60,533 nucleotides of DNA from the NCBI GenBank assembly GCA_958407465.1, contig CATYIV010000010.1:1-60533 (forward strand), read 5' to 3'. The notes under the pieces were generated by a model. It searched no databases. It worked only from the letters and a program-made list of their open reading frames with translations, and was not told where the DNA came from. Of the stretch, positions 32,398-43,121 are shown piece by piece (position 1 is the stretch's first letter; each line of letters starts with the position of its first letter). The stretch is from an uncultured Collinsella sp. GTDB lineage: Bacteria > Actinomycetota > Coriobacteriia > Coriobacteriales > Coriobacteriaceae. A program made the translations under genes and the position numbers.

Positions 32398-34314
32398 CTA
32401 GGCGCGCTCCTCGATAGCACCGTTTCTATATGCATCGAGCAGCTGGCGCAGGTCCTGGATCTGGCTGCGAATCTTGGCGCCAGTATCGGTGTCGCTCACC
32501 ATGCGGCGACGGTCTGCTTGGTCAAAACGGTTGGTCTCGCTTTCGATGTCCACGTTGCGTGTGAGTGCCTCGGCAACCGTCGTAAAGGCCCGGTGCGACT
32601 TGAGGCGGCAGCCGCGCGAGCTCGAGATGAGCGTATAGCCGGCGATGCCCGTCTTGGGATGGTAAGCGCGGCAGAAGCCGCCATCGATGACCAGCAGCTT
32701 GCCCTCGGCGCGGATGGGCTGCTCGCCCTTGGTGGTTTTAACGGGCGTGTGGCCGTTGATGATGTGACCGGTCGGTGAACATGCCATGGGCGCGACGCCA
32801 AACTCGCGCATGATGTCATCGCAGACCGAGGGCGACTTGGTAAGCGTAAAGTACGGGTCCATCGGCTCGACCCAGGTGCTCTTATCGGCGATATAGGCGC
32901 GCTCAAAGGTACGCACCAGGCGTCCGCTGGCGGGTGAGTTAAAGCCAATCCACAGGTACCACATCCAGTCGAGAGCGTCGCGGTCGCCCACGCGCCAGGC
33001 GCGGCGGGCGATGTGGTCGCAAAAATCGAGATAATCGCGGCCGGCGTGCCAGGTGCCCAGGCAGTTCATGCTGCTAAAGGTGCCGTCTTCGTTGAGCGGC
33101 ACGCAGCCATGGAAGAGCAGGTTGCCGTTGGCGACCTTGTACATCGAGCCGTGGGTGTAGAGGAAATCGATATGGCGATGCAGGTGATCGGCGGTGACAA
33201 ACTCGGACACGAGCTTGTCGATGATGTGCTGCTCCTGAGACGTGAGCGTGTAGGGGTCCGCCGGGTCGACGGTGGGGAAGTCGTTGGTCGTGAGCGGCCA
33301 CACGCTGCCGTCGGCGAGCGTGACCGTGCCGGTGTCGTGGTCGATCTTGTCGAGTAACAGGCGGTCGGTCATATCGAACTCGGGGTGGCGCTGGATAATC
33401 TGGCCCTCGAGCTTAAAGAGCAGCACGTTGATGGCCTTGATCAGCGGGGTGATGGACTCACCGGCGGTGTAGGTGGCATCGGCAAAGGCGACAAGCTCAC
33501 GCAGCGAGATGCCGTAGTCGTTCTCCAGGATCTCGTAGTTGTCGTAGCGTAGGTTGTTGCGCAACACCGTGGCGATGCAGGCGGGCTCACCGGCCGCAGC
33601 GCCCATCCACAGCAGGTCGTGGTTGCCCCACTGGATGTCGAGCGAATGGTAGGTGAGCAGACGGTCCATAATCTTGGCCGCGCCGCCGCCGCGGTCGAAG
33701 ATGTCGCCCACCAGGTGCAGGTGATCGACGGCCAGGCGCTTGATGAGCGAGGCGAGCGACTCGATAAAGTCGTCGGCGCTGGCGGTCTCCAGGATGGACT
33801 CCACGATGCGCTCGTGATAGCGCACGCGATAGTTGTTCTCGTCCGGGTGCGTGTGCAACAACTCGTCGATGATGTAGGCGTAGTCGCGCGGGATGGCCTT
33901 ACGCACCTTGGAGCGCGTGTAGCGGCTCGAAAGCGAGCGTGCGACCATGATGAGCTGGTCAAGCATCGTCTTGTACCAGGTTGGCGAGTCCTCGCGCTGG
34001 CTACGGACCAGGTCGATCTTCTCGCGCGGGTAGTAGATGAGCGTGCACAGCTCGCCCTTTTCGTCAAAGGAGAGCGTGTCGCCAAAAATTTCGTCGACAT
34101 GCTCGCGCACGACGCCCGAGCAGTTGTTGAGGATGTGCATAAAGGCTTCGTACTCGCCATGCACGTCGCTCATAAAATGCTCGGTGCCCTTGGGTAGGTT
34201 GAGGATGGCCGAGAGGTTGATAATTTCGGTAAATGCGGATTGTTCGGTGGGGAACTGTCTCGACAGCAGGCGCAGATACTTGAAGTCTTGCGGGTTGCGA
34301 TCGAATGCGACCAT
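32398..34314 (-). CDS. fbp: Fructose-1,6-bisphosphatase class III
   Basis: A 638-aa metallophosphatase-type FBPase (Firmicutes type), which removes the 1-phosphate of fructose-1,6-bisphosphate in gluconeogenesis. The calcineurin-like metal motifs are seen: MSDVHGE near residue 39, GDIFDRGGG near 185, and WGNHDLLWMG near 207; a late His is in GHIINGHTPV. The ATG at 34314 has GGAAGGTG before it; a longer frame to 34359 lacks one. The length is normal. Confidence 0.95.
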   Translation of the reverse strand: MVAFDRNPQDFKYLRLLSRQFPTEQSAFTEIINLSAILNLPKGTEHFMSDVHGEYEAFMHILNNCSGVVREHVDEIFGDTLSFDEKGELCTLIYYPREKIDLVRSQREDSPTWYKTMLDQLIMVARSLSSRYTRSKVRKAIPRDYAYIIDELLHTHPDENNYRVRYHERIVESILETASADDFIESLASLIKRLAVDHLHLVGDIFDRGGGAAKIMDRLLTYHSLDIQWGNHDLLWMGAAAGEPACIATVLRNNLRYDNYEILENDYGISLRELVAFADATYTAGESITPLIKAINVLLFKLEGQIIQRHPEFDMTDRLLLDKIDHDTGTVTLADGSVWPLTTNDFPTVDPADPYTLTSQEQHIIDKLVSEFVTADHLHRHIDFLYTHGSMYKVANGNLLFHGCVPLNEDGTFSSMNCLGTWHAGRDYLDFCDHIARRAWRVGDRDALDWMWYLWIGFNSPASGRLVRTFERAYIADKSTWVEPMDPYFTLTKSPSVCDDIMREFGVAPMACSPTGHIINGHTPVKTTKGEQPIRAEGKLLVIDGGFCRAYHPKTGIAGYTLISSSRGCRLKSHRAFTTVAEALTRNVDIESETNRFDQADRRRMVSDTDTGAKIRSQIQDLRQLLDAYRNGAIEERA

Positions 34315-34634
34315 GAAACACCTTCCGATGGGGCTGGTAAAACTGATAAACAGCGTCAAGCGTTTACCAGTATGCGCCGGCTTTGTTTCGATTTTGCACC
34401 GGCGGCTGAATTGTCGGCTGAACGGTTTGGTAAATCGATTTAGTTGAGGTTGATGTGTCGGTTGGGTGGAGACGACAGAGGGTGTTTTCTCAGATATTTA
34501 TGCGTGGGGCCGGTGGAGACGATGGTGGTAAAGATGTTCACTATATTTGGTTCGATTTGGTAAATAGTGGACATATGTACCGCATGTAGGCTCACTGTGC
34601 GATAATTTGCGCAGCAATGAGTAAGGAGCCTCAT
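34315..34634. other. Intergenic region between divergent fbp and degV genes
   Basis: A 320-base spacer that must hold promoters in both directions. TTTGGTAAAT occurs twice (34427, 34557) and GGTGGAGACGA twice (34467, 34511); these could be paired operator half-sites. I see no terminator or coding frame here. Confidence 0.4.
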
Positions 34635-35525
34635 ATGAGTGATTTTGTCCTGACCTGTGAATCCGCCGCCGACCGAACCCGTGAGTTCTTTGAATCGCGC
34701 AATATTCCCGTCGCGTATTTTCATTACGAGATCGACGATGTTGTCTATACGGACGATCTGTATCAGTCGATTACGCCGGACGAGTTTTTTGCCCAGATTG
34801 CCGCGGGCGCCATGCCCAAGACGTCTCAGGTGAGCGTGGGCGAGTACGAGGAGTTTTGGGAGCCGTTTGTTGCCGAGGGTAAAGACGTGCTGCACCTGAC
34901 GTTGTCGTCGGGTATTTCGGGCACGTATGGATCGGCCTGCGTCGCGGCGCAGATGCTCGCGGATCGCTATCCCCAGGGCGGCAAGGTGCGCGTCATCGAT
35001 TCGCTGGGGGCGTCTTCGGGCTTTGGTCTGTTGCTGGAATATGCCGCCGACGTGCGCGATAGCGGGGCTTCACTCGACGAGACGGCCGCTTGGATTGAGG
35101 AGCATAAACTCAACCTGCACCACTGGTTCTTCTCGACCGATCTGTCGAGCTACCTGCGCGGCGGTCGCATTTCGGCCGCGAGCGCGATCATCGGCACGGC
35201 GCTCAAGATTTGCCCGCTTATGACGGTCGATTGCGACGGTAAGCTGGCACCGCGTGAGAAGATTCGCACCAAGAAGCGAGCGATTTCCGAGATGGCTAAG
35301 ACCATGGTGGCACACGTGCAGGATGGTCCGGATTATTCGGGTAAGTGCATCATGTCGCAGTCGGCGTGCCGCGAGGATGCCGAGGCAGTTGCGGCGCTGA
35401 TTGAGGAACAGGTTCCGCAGCTTAAAGGTAAGATTGAGATCAATGACATCGGTACTCTGATTGGTTCGCACACCGGACCTGGTACGGTGGCGCTCTTCTT
35501 TATGGGCGACAAGCGCGTGGATTAA
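34635..35525 (+). CDS. DegV-family fatty-acid-binding protein
   Basis: A 296-aa DegV protein. Such proteins (FakB) hold a fatty acid for phosphorylation by FakA. The N terminus FVLTCESAADRT, the TSQVS loop near residue 60 with SSGISGTYGSA near 95, and the RGGRISAASAIIGTALKICP segment near 180 are typical. The start is ATG 34635, eight bases after AAGGAG. No fakA is near. A second family member lies at 49740. Confidence 0.93.
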   Translation: MSDFVLTCESAADRTREFFESRNIPVAYFHYEIDDVVYTDDLYQSITPDEFFAQIAAGAMPKTSQVSVGEYEEFWEPFVAEGKDVLHLTLSSGISGTYGSACVAAQMLADRYPQGGKVRVIDSLGASSGFGLLLEYAADVRDSGASLDETAAWIEEHKLNLHHWFFSTDLSSYLRGGRISAASAIIGTALKICPLMTVDCDGKLAPREKIRTKKRAISEMAKTMVAHVQDGPDYSGKCIMSQSACREDAEAVAALIEEQVPQLKGKIEINDIGTLIGSHTGPGTVALFFMGDKRVD

Positions 35526-35566
35526 TTTGCCCCATCACGTTGCTGCATGATTGCTCAAACGAAAAC

Positions 35567-35594
35567 GGCCCGTCTCACGTTTGTGGGGCGGGCC
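35567..35594. terminator. Bidirectional terminator
   Basis: GGCCCGTCTC pairs with GGGGCGGGCC (two G-U pairs in one direction). It is followed by ATGTTTTG on the plus strand and by GTTTTCGTTT on the minus strand, serving both convergent genes. Confidence 0.75.
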
Positions 35595-35605
35595 AAGATG
35601 TTTTG

Positions 35606-36697
35606 TTAGCGTTTCTTTCCGCGGGAGAAAAAGCCGTGCAGTGACGGCTTGAGGCCGCGATTGGCGCGATGCTCCTCGACGCGCTCGTGGATCGAAGCGA
35701 CGCGCTCGATGACTTCGTCGGGAATCGGCACGTCGGGATTCATGTTCTCGACCTGGCTGACTTCGGCGGCGGCGACCTGGTCGATAATGGGCACATCGTC
35801 GCGCGAGATGACAGGTGTGGCGTCTTCCTTCATCTTGCGATAACGCTGCATCATGTCGGTCTGTAGCTGCTGGGCCGAAGGCGGCGTCCAGATGATGGCG
35901 TTGGCGCCGGCGGCGATGGTTTCACGGATGCTCTCGGGCGTCTTGCCGCCCGGCGCGATGAGCGGCAGGTTGGGATAGTGCTCGCGCAGCTCGCGTAGGA
36001 CCTGGGGCGTGTTCTTGCCGGCGGCGATGTTGAGAATCTTGGCTCCAGCGCGCACCTTGGCGTGGGCATCGTCGTCGCAGCGAACGACCGTGGCGATGAC
36101 GGGGATGTCGGCGATGTTGGTGATGTGCTCGACCATCTCGGCAGTAGCGGGGGAGTTGACCACGCAGCCCGCCGCGCCCTGCATCTCGGAGACGGCTGCC
36201 ATCTGCACGGAGCGCTTACCGGTCGTAGTTCCGCCGCCCACGCCTACAAAGACCGGGCACTCGGCGACGGTCAACAGTGCCTGCGTAATGGCAGGCTGTG
36301 GCGTGAAGGGGTAAACGGCAAAGACGGCATCGGCGTTGGAGTTGCGGATAACCGCGACATCGGTGGTGTAGATGAGCGACTTGATGCGGCGGCCGAAGAG
36401 CGTAAAGCCGCTGGCCTCCTCGATCTCGTCGGGCATGCGAAGGGCCGCCTTGCGCAGGCGCCCGTCGATGGGCAGGGGCTCCATAGGGAGTAGACCGTTG
36501 GGCGTGACGGCTACTTGGGGCTCGGTGAACTCGTCTGCGAGCTCGACCTCGGAGAAATCGACCGAGGCGACGATGTCCTCGTGAACCTCGGCGGGTACAT
36601 CGATGGGAGCCTGGTCGTTAGTCGCGGCAGGCGCGTCGAAGGAACTGGTGCCGACAAAGGCGTCGACGCGCTCGTTTAGGTCGTTGAGGGTGTCCAT
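35606..36697 (-). CDS. TIM-barrel-like protein of unknown function
   Basis: A 363-aa protein. After an acidic, probably flexible N terminus (1-80), the central part (about 85-290) has repeated strand-helix units with phosphate-binding-like glycines: VFVGVGGGTTTGKRS, then IPVIATVVRCDDDAHAKVRAG with ILNIAAGKN, and LPLIAPGGKTPESI. This looks like an aldolase-type barrel related to phosphosugar or nucleotide-base enzymes. The C terminus is helical and basic. The start at MDTLNDLNERVDAF (36697) is the most natural, though no good ribosome site is seen. Not a family I can name. Confidence 0.75.
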   Translation of the reverse strand: MDTLNDLNERVDAFVGTSSFDAPAATNDQAPIDVPAEVHEDIVASVDFSEVELADEFTEPQVAVTPNGLLPMEPLPIDGRLRKAALRMPDEIEEASGFTLFGRRIKSLIYTTDVAVIRNSNADAVFAVYPFTPQPAITQALLTVAECPVFVGVGGGTTTGKRSVQMAAVSEMQGAAGCVVNSPATAEMVEHITNIADIPVIATVVRCDDDAHAKVRAGAKILNIAAGKNTPQVLRELREHYPNLPLIAPGGKTPESIRETIAAGANAIIWTPPSAQQLQTDMMQRYRKMKEDATPVISRDDVPIIDQVAAAEVSQVENMNPDVPIPDEVIERVASIHERVEEHRANRGLKPSLHGFFSRGKKR

Positions 36698-36888
36698 GGA
36701 GACTCGATTCTGTGTGACGACGGCCGGCACGATGCAGCCGGAATTGCGAATGCTAAATCGTTTGACGAGTTGATTTTTCCCCGCCGCGCCATCCGTTAGA
36801 CCGAAGGGCAGGCGAACGTGAAGGAGCTGTGGTGGCGGGGATCGAGGTGCTATCTTGAAAGTCCCGTTTAAAAGAGAGGTGACGCGGT

Positions 36889-37059
36889 ATGGAATTTTCG
36901 GCAATGTTGGGCTCGATTGGCCTGTGTGTGGGCGCAATCGTTGCCGCCGCGGTCATCTACTTGGTGGTCACGGCCATTAAGGGCAAAAGGGCCGAGCGCA
37001 GGGAGCGCGCGATGCTTAAACAGCATCGCGACCAGCAGGGCAAACGCGCACAGAAATAA
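36889..37059 (+). CDS. Small single-pass membrane protein (56 aa)
   Basis: ATG GAA TTT ... AAA TAA reads MEFSAMLGSIGLCVG then a hydrophobic helix to about residue 28 and a basic Arg/Lys/Gln-rich tail (KGKRAERRERAMLKQHRD). GAGAGGTG precedes the ATG by about seven bases. Two convergent or divergent genes bracket it, so it has its own promoter, perhaps near TATCTT 36851. The function is unknown; it could regulate a membrane enzyme. Confidence 0.7.
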   Translation: MEFSAMLGSIGLCVGAIVAAAVIYLVVTAIKGKRAERRERAMLKQHRDQQGKRAQK

Positions 37060-37083
37060 CTTGTTGAGTTTTGAATCCGCGCG

Positions 37084-38187
37084 CTAGTTGCGTTTTCGGA
37101 TCAGGGCGATGTAGAAGCCCTCAAAGTCGCGGCTGGGCGGAATGGTCAGCGTGCCGGGCATACCGTTGGCGACGGATGAGACGTGGCCGGCGGCGATGGC
37201 CTCGGTGAGGGCGTTGCTCTCGACGCGTGGCTCTTCGCCAGCTTCCTGGGCGCGGCGCGTTTCACTTTCGCTCGGCGTGCCATCGAGGGGGATAAGCTCG
37301 CAGTCCATGTGCTTGTCGAGGGCCTCTTGCAGGGCGTCCTCGTTTTCCTGCGGCAAGATCGAACAAGTCGAATAGACGAGCGTGCCGCCCGGTTTGAGGG
37401 CTCCCATGGCGCGGTCCAGAAGTGCTCGCTGCGAGCGGGCGCACTTGCCGAGCAACTGCTCGGTGAGGCCGCGCAGACTCTTCTCGTTGCCGCTGATGAC
37501 GGTGCCCGTGCCGGTGCAGGGAGCGTCGAGCAGGATGCGGTCAAAGCGGAAGAACTCGTCGAGCTCGCGTGCGTCGATGCGCATGACGGGCACATTTTTT
37601 GCGCCTTGGCGGTGGAGGTTGGCTTCGAGCTTCTCGGCGCGGGGAATGCTCATCTCGCAGGCCGTGAGGTGTGCCTGGCCCTGGGTGAGGGCGGCGACCT
37701 GCGTCGTCTTGCCACCGGGGGCCGCGCACATGTCCAGGATGTCCTCGCCTGCCTGGGCGCCCAGGACCAACGGCGGCATCATGGACGACAGGCTCTGCAG
37801 ATAGATTTTGCCGTCGCGGTAGATATCGAGATCCCACAGATCGGATACTTGAGCCTCGGGCAGGATGAAAGCGTCCGGGTACCAGGCGACGGGGTTGTGG
37901 GCGATGCCGGCTGCGTCGAGCGCGGCGGCGATGTCCTCGGCGGTCGCCTTGAGCGTGTTGGCGCGCAGCGTGACCGGGCGTGTGGCCGCGGCACCAAAGC
38001 CTTCGATCATGAGCTCGGCATCGGCGGGTGCATAGGCGCCGGCGACCGTGTCGACCATAAAGCGCGGCAGGTCGGCGGCGCAGGGAAGGGCGGCAAGCTG
38101 GTCGGAAAGCTCGGTAGCGGCAAACTGCCTGAGCTTGAGCTCGGCCTTGACCTGCTTTTTCTGCTTACGACGACGCGGCTTGGACAT
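37084..38187 (-). CDS. RsmB/NOP-family RNA cytosine-5 methyltransferase
   Basis: A 367-aa SAM-dependent enzyme that methylates C5 of cytosine in rRNA or tRNA. The SAM motif is DMCAAPGGKTTQVA near residue 165; the two catalytic cysteines are in LLDAPCTGTG and YSTCS. A short basic N terminus (SKPRRRKQKKQ) could bind RNA. The C-terminal RsmF-type extension is small. The exact target base is not readable. Confidence 0.92.
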   Translation of the reverse strand: MSKPRRRKQKKQVKAELKLRQFAATELSDQLAALPCAADLPRFMVDTVAGAYAPADAELMIEGFGAAATRPVTLRANTLKATAEDIAAALDAAGIAHNPVAWYPDAFILPEAQVSDLWDLDIYRDGKIYLQSLSSMMPPLVLGAQAGEDILDMCAAPGGKTTQVAALTQGQAHLTACEMSIPRAEKLEANLHRQGAKNVPVMRIDARELDEFFRFDRILLDAPCTGTGTVISGNEKSLRGLTEQLLGKCARSQRALLDRAMGALKPGGTLVYSTCSILPQENEDALQEALDKHMDCELIPLDGTPSESETRRAQEAGEEPRVESNALTEAIAAGHVSSVANGMPGTLTIPPSRDFEGFYIALIRKRN

Positions 38188-38246
38188 CCGTCTTTCCTTC
38201 CCGTTCCAAATTGACTACTTTCCGGGCACGCCGCTGCTGGCGTGCT

Positions 38247-40397
38247 TTAGTACTGGCTCTCGTGCTTGCTAAAGAAGTCGAAGCGCGGGGGCAGCGGCTT
38301 CACGCGGTGCTCGCCGGGCTTCTCGCCCAGGCTCTCCACAAACTCATCCGTGGAGGCAAAGATGTTATCCCAGCTAAAGAAGGCGACCGGGTCGACGTCG
38401 AAGTACTCGCAGATGAGCTCGCAGCCGGCCGGGACGATGCCATGCATGAGCACGGTCGCCACGCGCAGCTCGCTAAAGGCGTCGACGAGGGCCTGCGCCA
38501 TCGCGGCGTTTGCCTCATTACCCTCGAGCTTGTTGGCGGCCTTGGAGGCGTCGCTCCAGCGCTTGTTGGCGGCGCGTAGGTAGTCGTCGCACACGGCAAG
38601 CGCGCGGTGCGTCTCGAACTTGTACATGGCCTGTTCAAAGGCGAGGGCTGCCTGCTGGGCGGCTTCGATCACGGTGCCAGAAGCGGCGCCGGCGGGAATG
38701 CAACCGTTGCGATAGGGACTCTCGTCGCCCTCCTTGACGGCGACGCCGTAGAAGCAGCTGCGGGCCAGACGGTTGAACACGCCGGTCAGCAGCGCGCTCT
38801 CCTTAAGGGCGGGGTCGATGACGCGCTTGTCGTCGCAGGCGCGCACCTCGTTGCCGTCCTTGTCCTTGCCGGTTACGCGCGTGTCGTATGCCTTGGGACT
38901 AAAGCTCACCGGCTTCTCGGACAGGCCGAGCGACAGCCAGTGCGCGCGCATCTGCTCGCAGGTGTAGTGGTTGAGTAGGTCGTCTGCCGGCGGGGGAGGC
39001 GTCTGCGAGGACGAGCTGGCCTTTTTGCCCATGTAGAGCAGGTGGTAGCAGGCGCTGACGGTGCTCTGCGTGAGGTCCCAGCCCAGGGCCTCCCACATGG
39101 CGGTCTGCGCGATGCAGTAGAAGTAGATGTTGTCCTGACCGATAAACTGGTAGATCTGTGCGTCGTCCGAGCACCACCAGTCGCGCCAGTCGAGCGAGCT
39201 GTGCTGGTAGGTGGGCGCGGGCACCTGTGTGGAGTCGGCAGCGGGCTCGCCCATGAGGGCGGCATCCTGGGCGGCGACGCCCTCGGTCACGCCGGCGGCC
39301 TTGGCATCGCGCGCGAGCACGGTACGCGTATAGCTGATGGGCGCCCACAGGCTCTCGGGCCAGCACCAGCAGGTGACGTCGGAAACGCCGTCGACCTGGG
39401 GCACCGGAACGCCCCAGTCGATGTTGCCGGTGATGCGGAAAGGCACGAGCGCCTTGCCGCTGCGGAAGCGCACGCCGCCGTTGGCGAGCACCGCATGGGC
39501 GTCGTCGCGCTCCTTCCAGCTGGGGAAGGTGACGGTAAAGCTGCTCTTGTTTGCCTCGGGCTCCAGCACGGTGTGCTCGGGCAGCTGGTCCTCGACGGCG
39601 TCGAAGGCCTCGCGGAACTTGTTCTGGATGTAGAGCTGAGCCGGCAGCAGCCACTCCTCCATGGTCTTGGAGACCACGGAGCGAACCTGCGGGTTCTTGG
39701 CGAGCTTGGCGGTATAGGTCTTCATAAAGTCGAGGTAGGCCGGCAGGTCGAAGTAGAGGTTGTCGACCGGGCGCAGCTCGGGCACCTCGCCGGTGAGCTG
39801 GCTCTTGGGCGCGATGAGCTCCTCGGGCTCAAACTGGTGACCCAGGTCGCACTCGTCGGCATAGGCCTTCTCGGACTTGCAGCCCTGGATGGGGCAGCGG
39901 CCGATCACCTGGCGGCCGTTGAGGAACGTGCCGGCCTTGGCGTCGTAGAACTGCAGCGTGGAGCGTTTGGAGATGGTGCCCTGCTCGTGCAGGCGCTCGA
40001 TAATCTCGGCGGTAACCTCGTTGTGAATCTGGGCCGCCGGCTCAAGGCCCGAGCCGCCGTAGATATCGCAGCTGATGTTGTAGTTATTGAGGGTCGCGGC
40101 CTGGCGGGAGTGATTGGACTCGACGTACTCGCTAATGGACTTGTCGTAGCCCTCGTTTTCTTTGAGCTTGCGGTAGCTCTCCATGATGGGCGAGCCGTAG
40201 CAGTCGGTGCCCGAGGTGAAGATGACGTTCTCGCGGCCCAGGCGGTCGCGCAGGAAGCGGGCGAAGAAGTCGGCCGGGACAAAGACGCCGCCAACGTGGC
40301 CAAAGTGAAGGCCCTTGTTGCCGTAGGGCTCGCCGGCGGTAACGATGGCGCGGCGAGGCCAGCTGGGACGGTCGTTCATGGAGTATTTGGATGCCAT
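38247..40397 (-). CDS. MetRS-like class I aminoacyl-tRNA synthetase with altered KMSKS
   Basis: A 716-aa protein with the methionyl-tRNA synthetase layout: HIGH-type HFGH near residue 32, four-cysteine knuckle region (CPIQGC and nearby Cys), and a helical anticodon-binding C terminus. Some key positions differ from standard MetRS: TDEHG is TDCYG, and KMSKS is KASSS (GKKASSSSQTPPPP near 470), which loses the second lysine. It could still be the cell's MetRS of a divergent subtype or a paralogue with another job; only a genome-wide check for a standard metG can tell. GAAGGAG precedes the ATG at 40397. Confidence 0.85.
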   Translation of the reverse strand: MASKYSMNDRPSWPRRAIVTAGEPYGNKGLHFGHVGGVFVPADFFARFLRDRLGRENVIFTSGTDCYGSPIMESYRKLKENEGYDKSISEYVESNHSRQAATLNNYNISCDIYGGSGLEPAAQIHNEVTAEIIERLHEQGTISKRSTLQFYDAKAGTFLNGRQVIGRCPIQGCKSEKAYADECDLGHQFEPEELIAPKSQLTGEVPELRPVDNLYFDLPAYLDFMKTYTAKLAKNPQVRSVVSKTMEEWLLPAQLYIQNKFREAFDAVEDQLPEHTVLEPEANKSSFTVTFPSWKERDDAHAVLANGGVRFRSGKALVPFRITGNIDWGVPVPQVDGVSDVTCWCWPESLWAPISYTRTVLARDAKAAGVTEGVAAQDAALMGEPAADSTQVPAPTYQHSSLDWRDWWCSDDAQIYQFIGQDNIYFYCIAQTAMWEALGWDLTQSTVSACYHLLYMGKKASSSSQTPPPPADDLLNHYTCEQMRAHWLSLGLSEKPVSFSPKAYDTRVTGKDKDGNEVRACDDKRVIDPALKESALLTGVFNRLARSCFYGVAVKEGDESPYRNGCIPAGAASGTVIEAAQQAALAFEQAMYKFETHRALAVCDDYLRAANKRWSDASKAANKLEGNEANAAMAQALVDAFSELRVATVLMHGIVPAGCELICEYFDVDPVAFFSWDNIFASTDEFVESLGEKPGEHRVKPLPPRFDFFSKHESQY

Positions 40398-40529
40398 GGG
40401 ACTCCTTCGCATATGGTAAGAGCGCAACCGGGCGTGGGACTCGGCGGCGCGGTGGTCAATTCGTGCATATCGTTCGACATTATCGCACATGCGGGCGGGT
40501 GCGTGGCAGGGGCGCTATCCTAAGATGCT

Positions 40530-41099
40530 ATGAATGAGATTTCCAACATACATGCGTTTGAAGACGATGATTTTCTGCACGCCTGCTTTGTGTGGGGGAT
40601 GGTCGTGCTTGGCGCATTTGCCGTGTGCCTGGTGCCGGTGTTTATGCTGCTGGGTGGGCCCGCGGACCTGGATGCGGCTGACGCGGGTGGCTGGACGGCG
40701 GTCTTGGGCTGGATTGTCGGCTTGGCTGCGGTTTCGGCGGCGTCATTTGCCGTGCACGAGCTGGTGCACGGCGTGTTCTTTAAGCTGCTGGCGCCTGCGG
40801 GCGCGCAGGTGACCTTTGGGGCAAATCTCGAAACCTGCATGATTTACGCCTGCGCCGAGGGCGTGGTGTATTCGCGCCGGCGGTACGTGGCGATTTGCCT
40901 AGCGCCGACGGTTGTTGTGACGGCGGCGTTTGCCTTGGGCTTTGCGTTTTCGGGCTATCCGCTGCTGTGCTACTTGGCGGCTGGTCTGCACTTGTCGGGC
41001 TGTGTGGGCGATTGGTATTACGTGTGGACCATCCTGCGCGACCGCCGCATTGTCGCCTGCGAGGACACGTCCTTTGGCGTTCGCTTTTTTGGTCAGTAG
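40530..41099 (+). CDS. DUF3267 membrane metalloprotease-like protein
   Basis: A 189-aa protein with four or five hydrophobic helices and the zinc-protease-like motif HELVHG near residue 76. This is the DUF3267 (YyaQ/YoaI-like) pattern. The substrate is unknown. There is no neighbour that hints at a pathway. The stop codon lies inside the left end of the perfect 37-bp palindrome that follows. Only a weak ribosome site precedes the ATG. Confidence 0.85.
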   Translation: MNEISNIHAFEDDDFLHACFVWGMVVLGAFAVCLVPVFMLLGGPADLDAADAGGWTAVLGWIVGLAAVSAASFAVHELVHGVFFKLLAPAGAQVTFGANLETCMIYACAEGVVYSRRRYVAICLAPTVVVTAAFALGFAFSGYPLLCYLAAGLHLSGCVGDWYYVWTILRDRRIVACEDTSFGVRFFGQ

Positions 41100-41200
41100 T
41101 CTTTTTGGGACGGGGCTATTTTGACTACTTTTTGGAGATGGGTATTTTTGACTGCTTTACGTCAAAAGTAGTCAAAATAGCCCCGTCCCAAAAAGACTAC
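41096..41200. repeat. Perfect 37-bp inverted repeat (GTAGTC ends)
   Basis: 41096-41132 and 41164-41200 are exact inverted copies around a 31-base spacer. Each arm begins or ends in GTAGTC/GACTAC and carries TTTGGGACGGGGCTATTTTG. The element overlaps the stop of the DUF3267 gene and ends 24 bases before queH. This layout (two opposed units with GTAG heads) resembles REPIN elements. Confidence 0.8.
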
Positions 41201-41223
41201 TTATTGTGGGGGAGGAGATGTTG

Positions 41224-41799
41224 ATGAAGCCGTTGCTACTGCACGCTTGCTGTGCGCCGTGCTCGCTGGAGCCGGTCCGCCTGCTGCGCGAGGAGGGGTT
41301 TGAGCCCACGATTTGCTGGACCAACCCCAATATTCAGCCGCGCGATGAATGGCAGCGCCGCTTGGACGAGCTGCGCCGGTGGTGTGCTGATGGCGACATC
41401 GAGCTCATTGAAGCAGGCGAGGACCGCGAGCGCTGGGAGGCCGGTGTGGCCCCGTTGGGCGCCGATCGACCCCGCCGCTGTCGCGCGTGCTATGCCCTGC
41501 GCTTGGCCGAGGCGTGCCGCGTGGCCCAGGAGCGCGGGTTTGAATATGTGGGCACGACGCTCGCCGTCTCGCCGTATCAGCTGTTCGACACCTGCAATGA
41601 TGTGTTGGAGCGTTTGGCTGCCGCCCGTGGGCTCACTCCGGTGATTCGCGATTTTCGCCCGTATTACCCCGAGGCGACACGCCGTTCGCGCGAGCTTGGC
41701 ATGTATCGGCAGAACTACTGTGGTTGCCGCTTCTCGGCTGTCGAGGCGGCCATGGACCGCGCCCGTATCCGCGACGAGCGCAAAGCCGCCAAAAAGTAG
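41224..41799 (+). CDS. queH: Epoxyqueuosine reductase QueH
   Basis: A 191-aa iron-sulphur enzyme for the last step of queuosine tRNA modification, reducing epoxyqueuosine to queuosine. The cysteine motifs are HACCAPC at the N terminus, CRACY near residue 90, and NYCGC near 165. ATG 41224 has GGGGAGGAG eight bases before it; ATG 41218 is too close. It is 64 bases from queA, so the two probably form one unit. Confidence 0.92.
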   Translation: MKPLLLHACCAPCSLEPVRLLREEGFEPTICWTNPNIQPRDEWQRRLDELRRWCADGDIELIEAGEDRERWEAGVAPLGADRPRRCRACYALRLAEACRVAQERGFEYVGTTLAVSPYQLFDTCNDVLERLAAARGLTPVIRDFRPYYPEATRRSRELGMYRQNYCGCRFSAVEAAMDRARIRDERKAAKK

Positions 41800-41863
41800 T
41801 TCATTTGGGACGTCAGCCTGCTAGGATGTAGAGCGGACTTTAGCTATATAAGGAGTATCCGAC

Positions 41864-43080
<1,217 letters not shown>

Positions 43081-43081
<1 letters not shown>

Positions 43082-43109
43082 GTTACGGCGTTTTCCAAAC
43101 GCCGTAACC
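43081..43109. terminator. Palindrome GGTTACGGCGTTT / AAACGCCGTAACC
   Basis: Perfect 13-bp arms with a three-base loop, starting at the last base of the queA stop codon. A nearly identical hairpin follows the SDR gene at 46308-46335, so it is part of a repeated block, not just a local terminator. Confidence 0.65.
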
Positions 43110-43121
43110 GGCCGACGCTGC

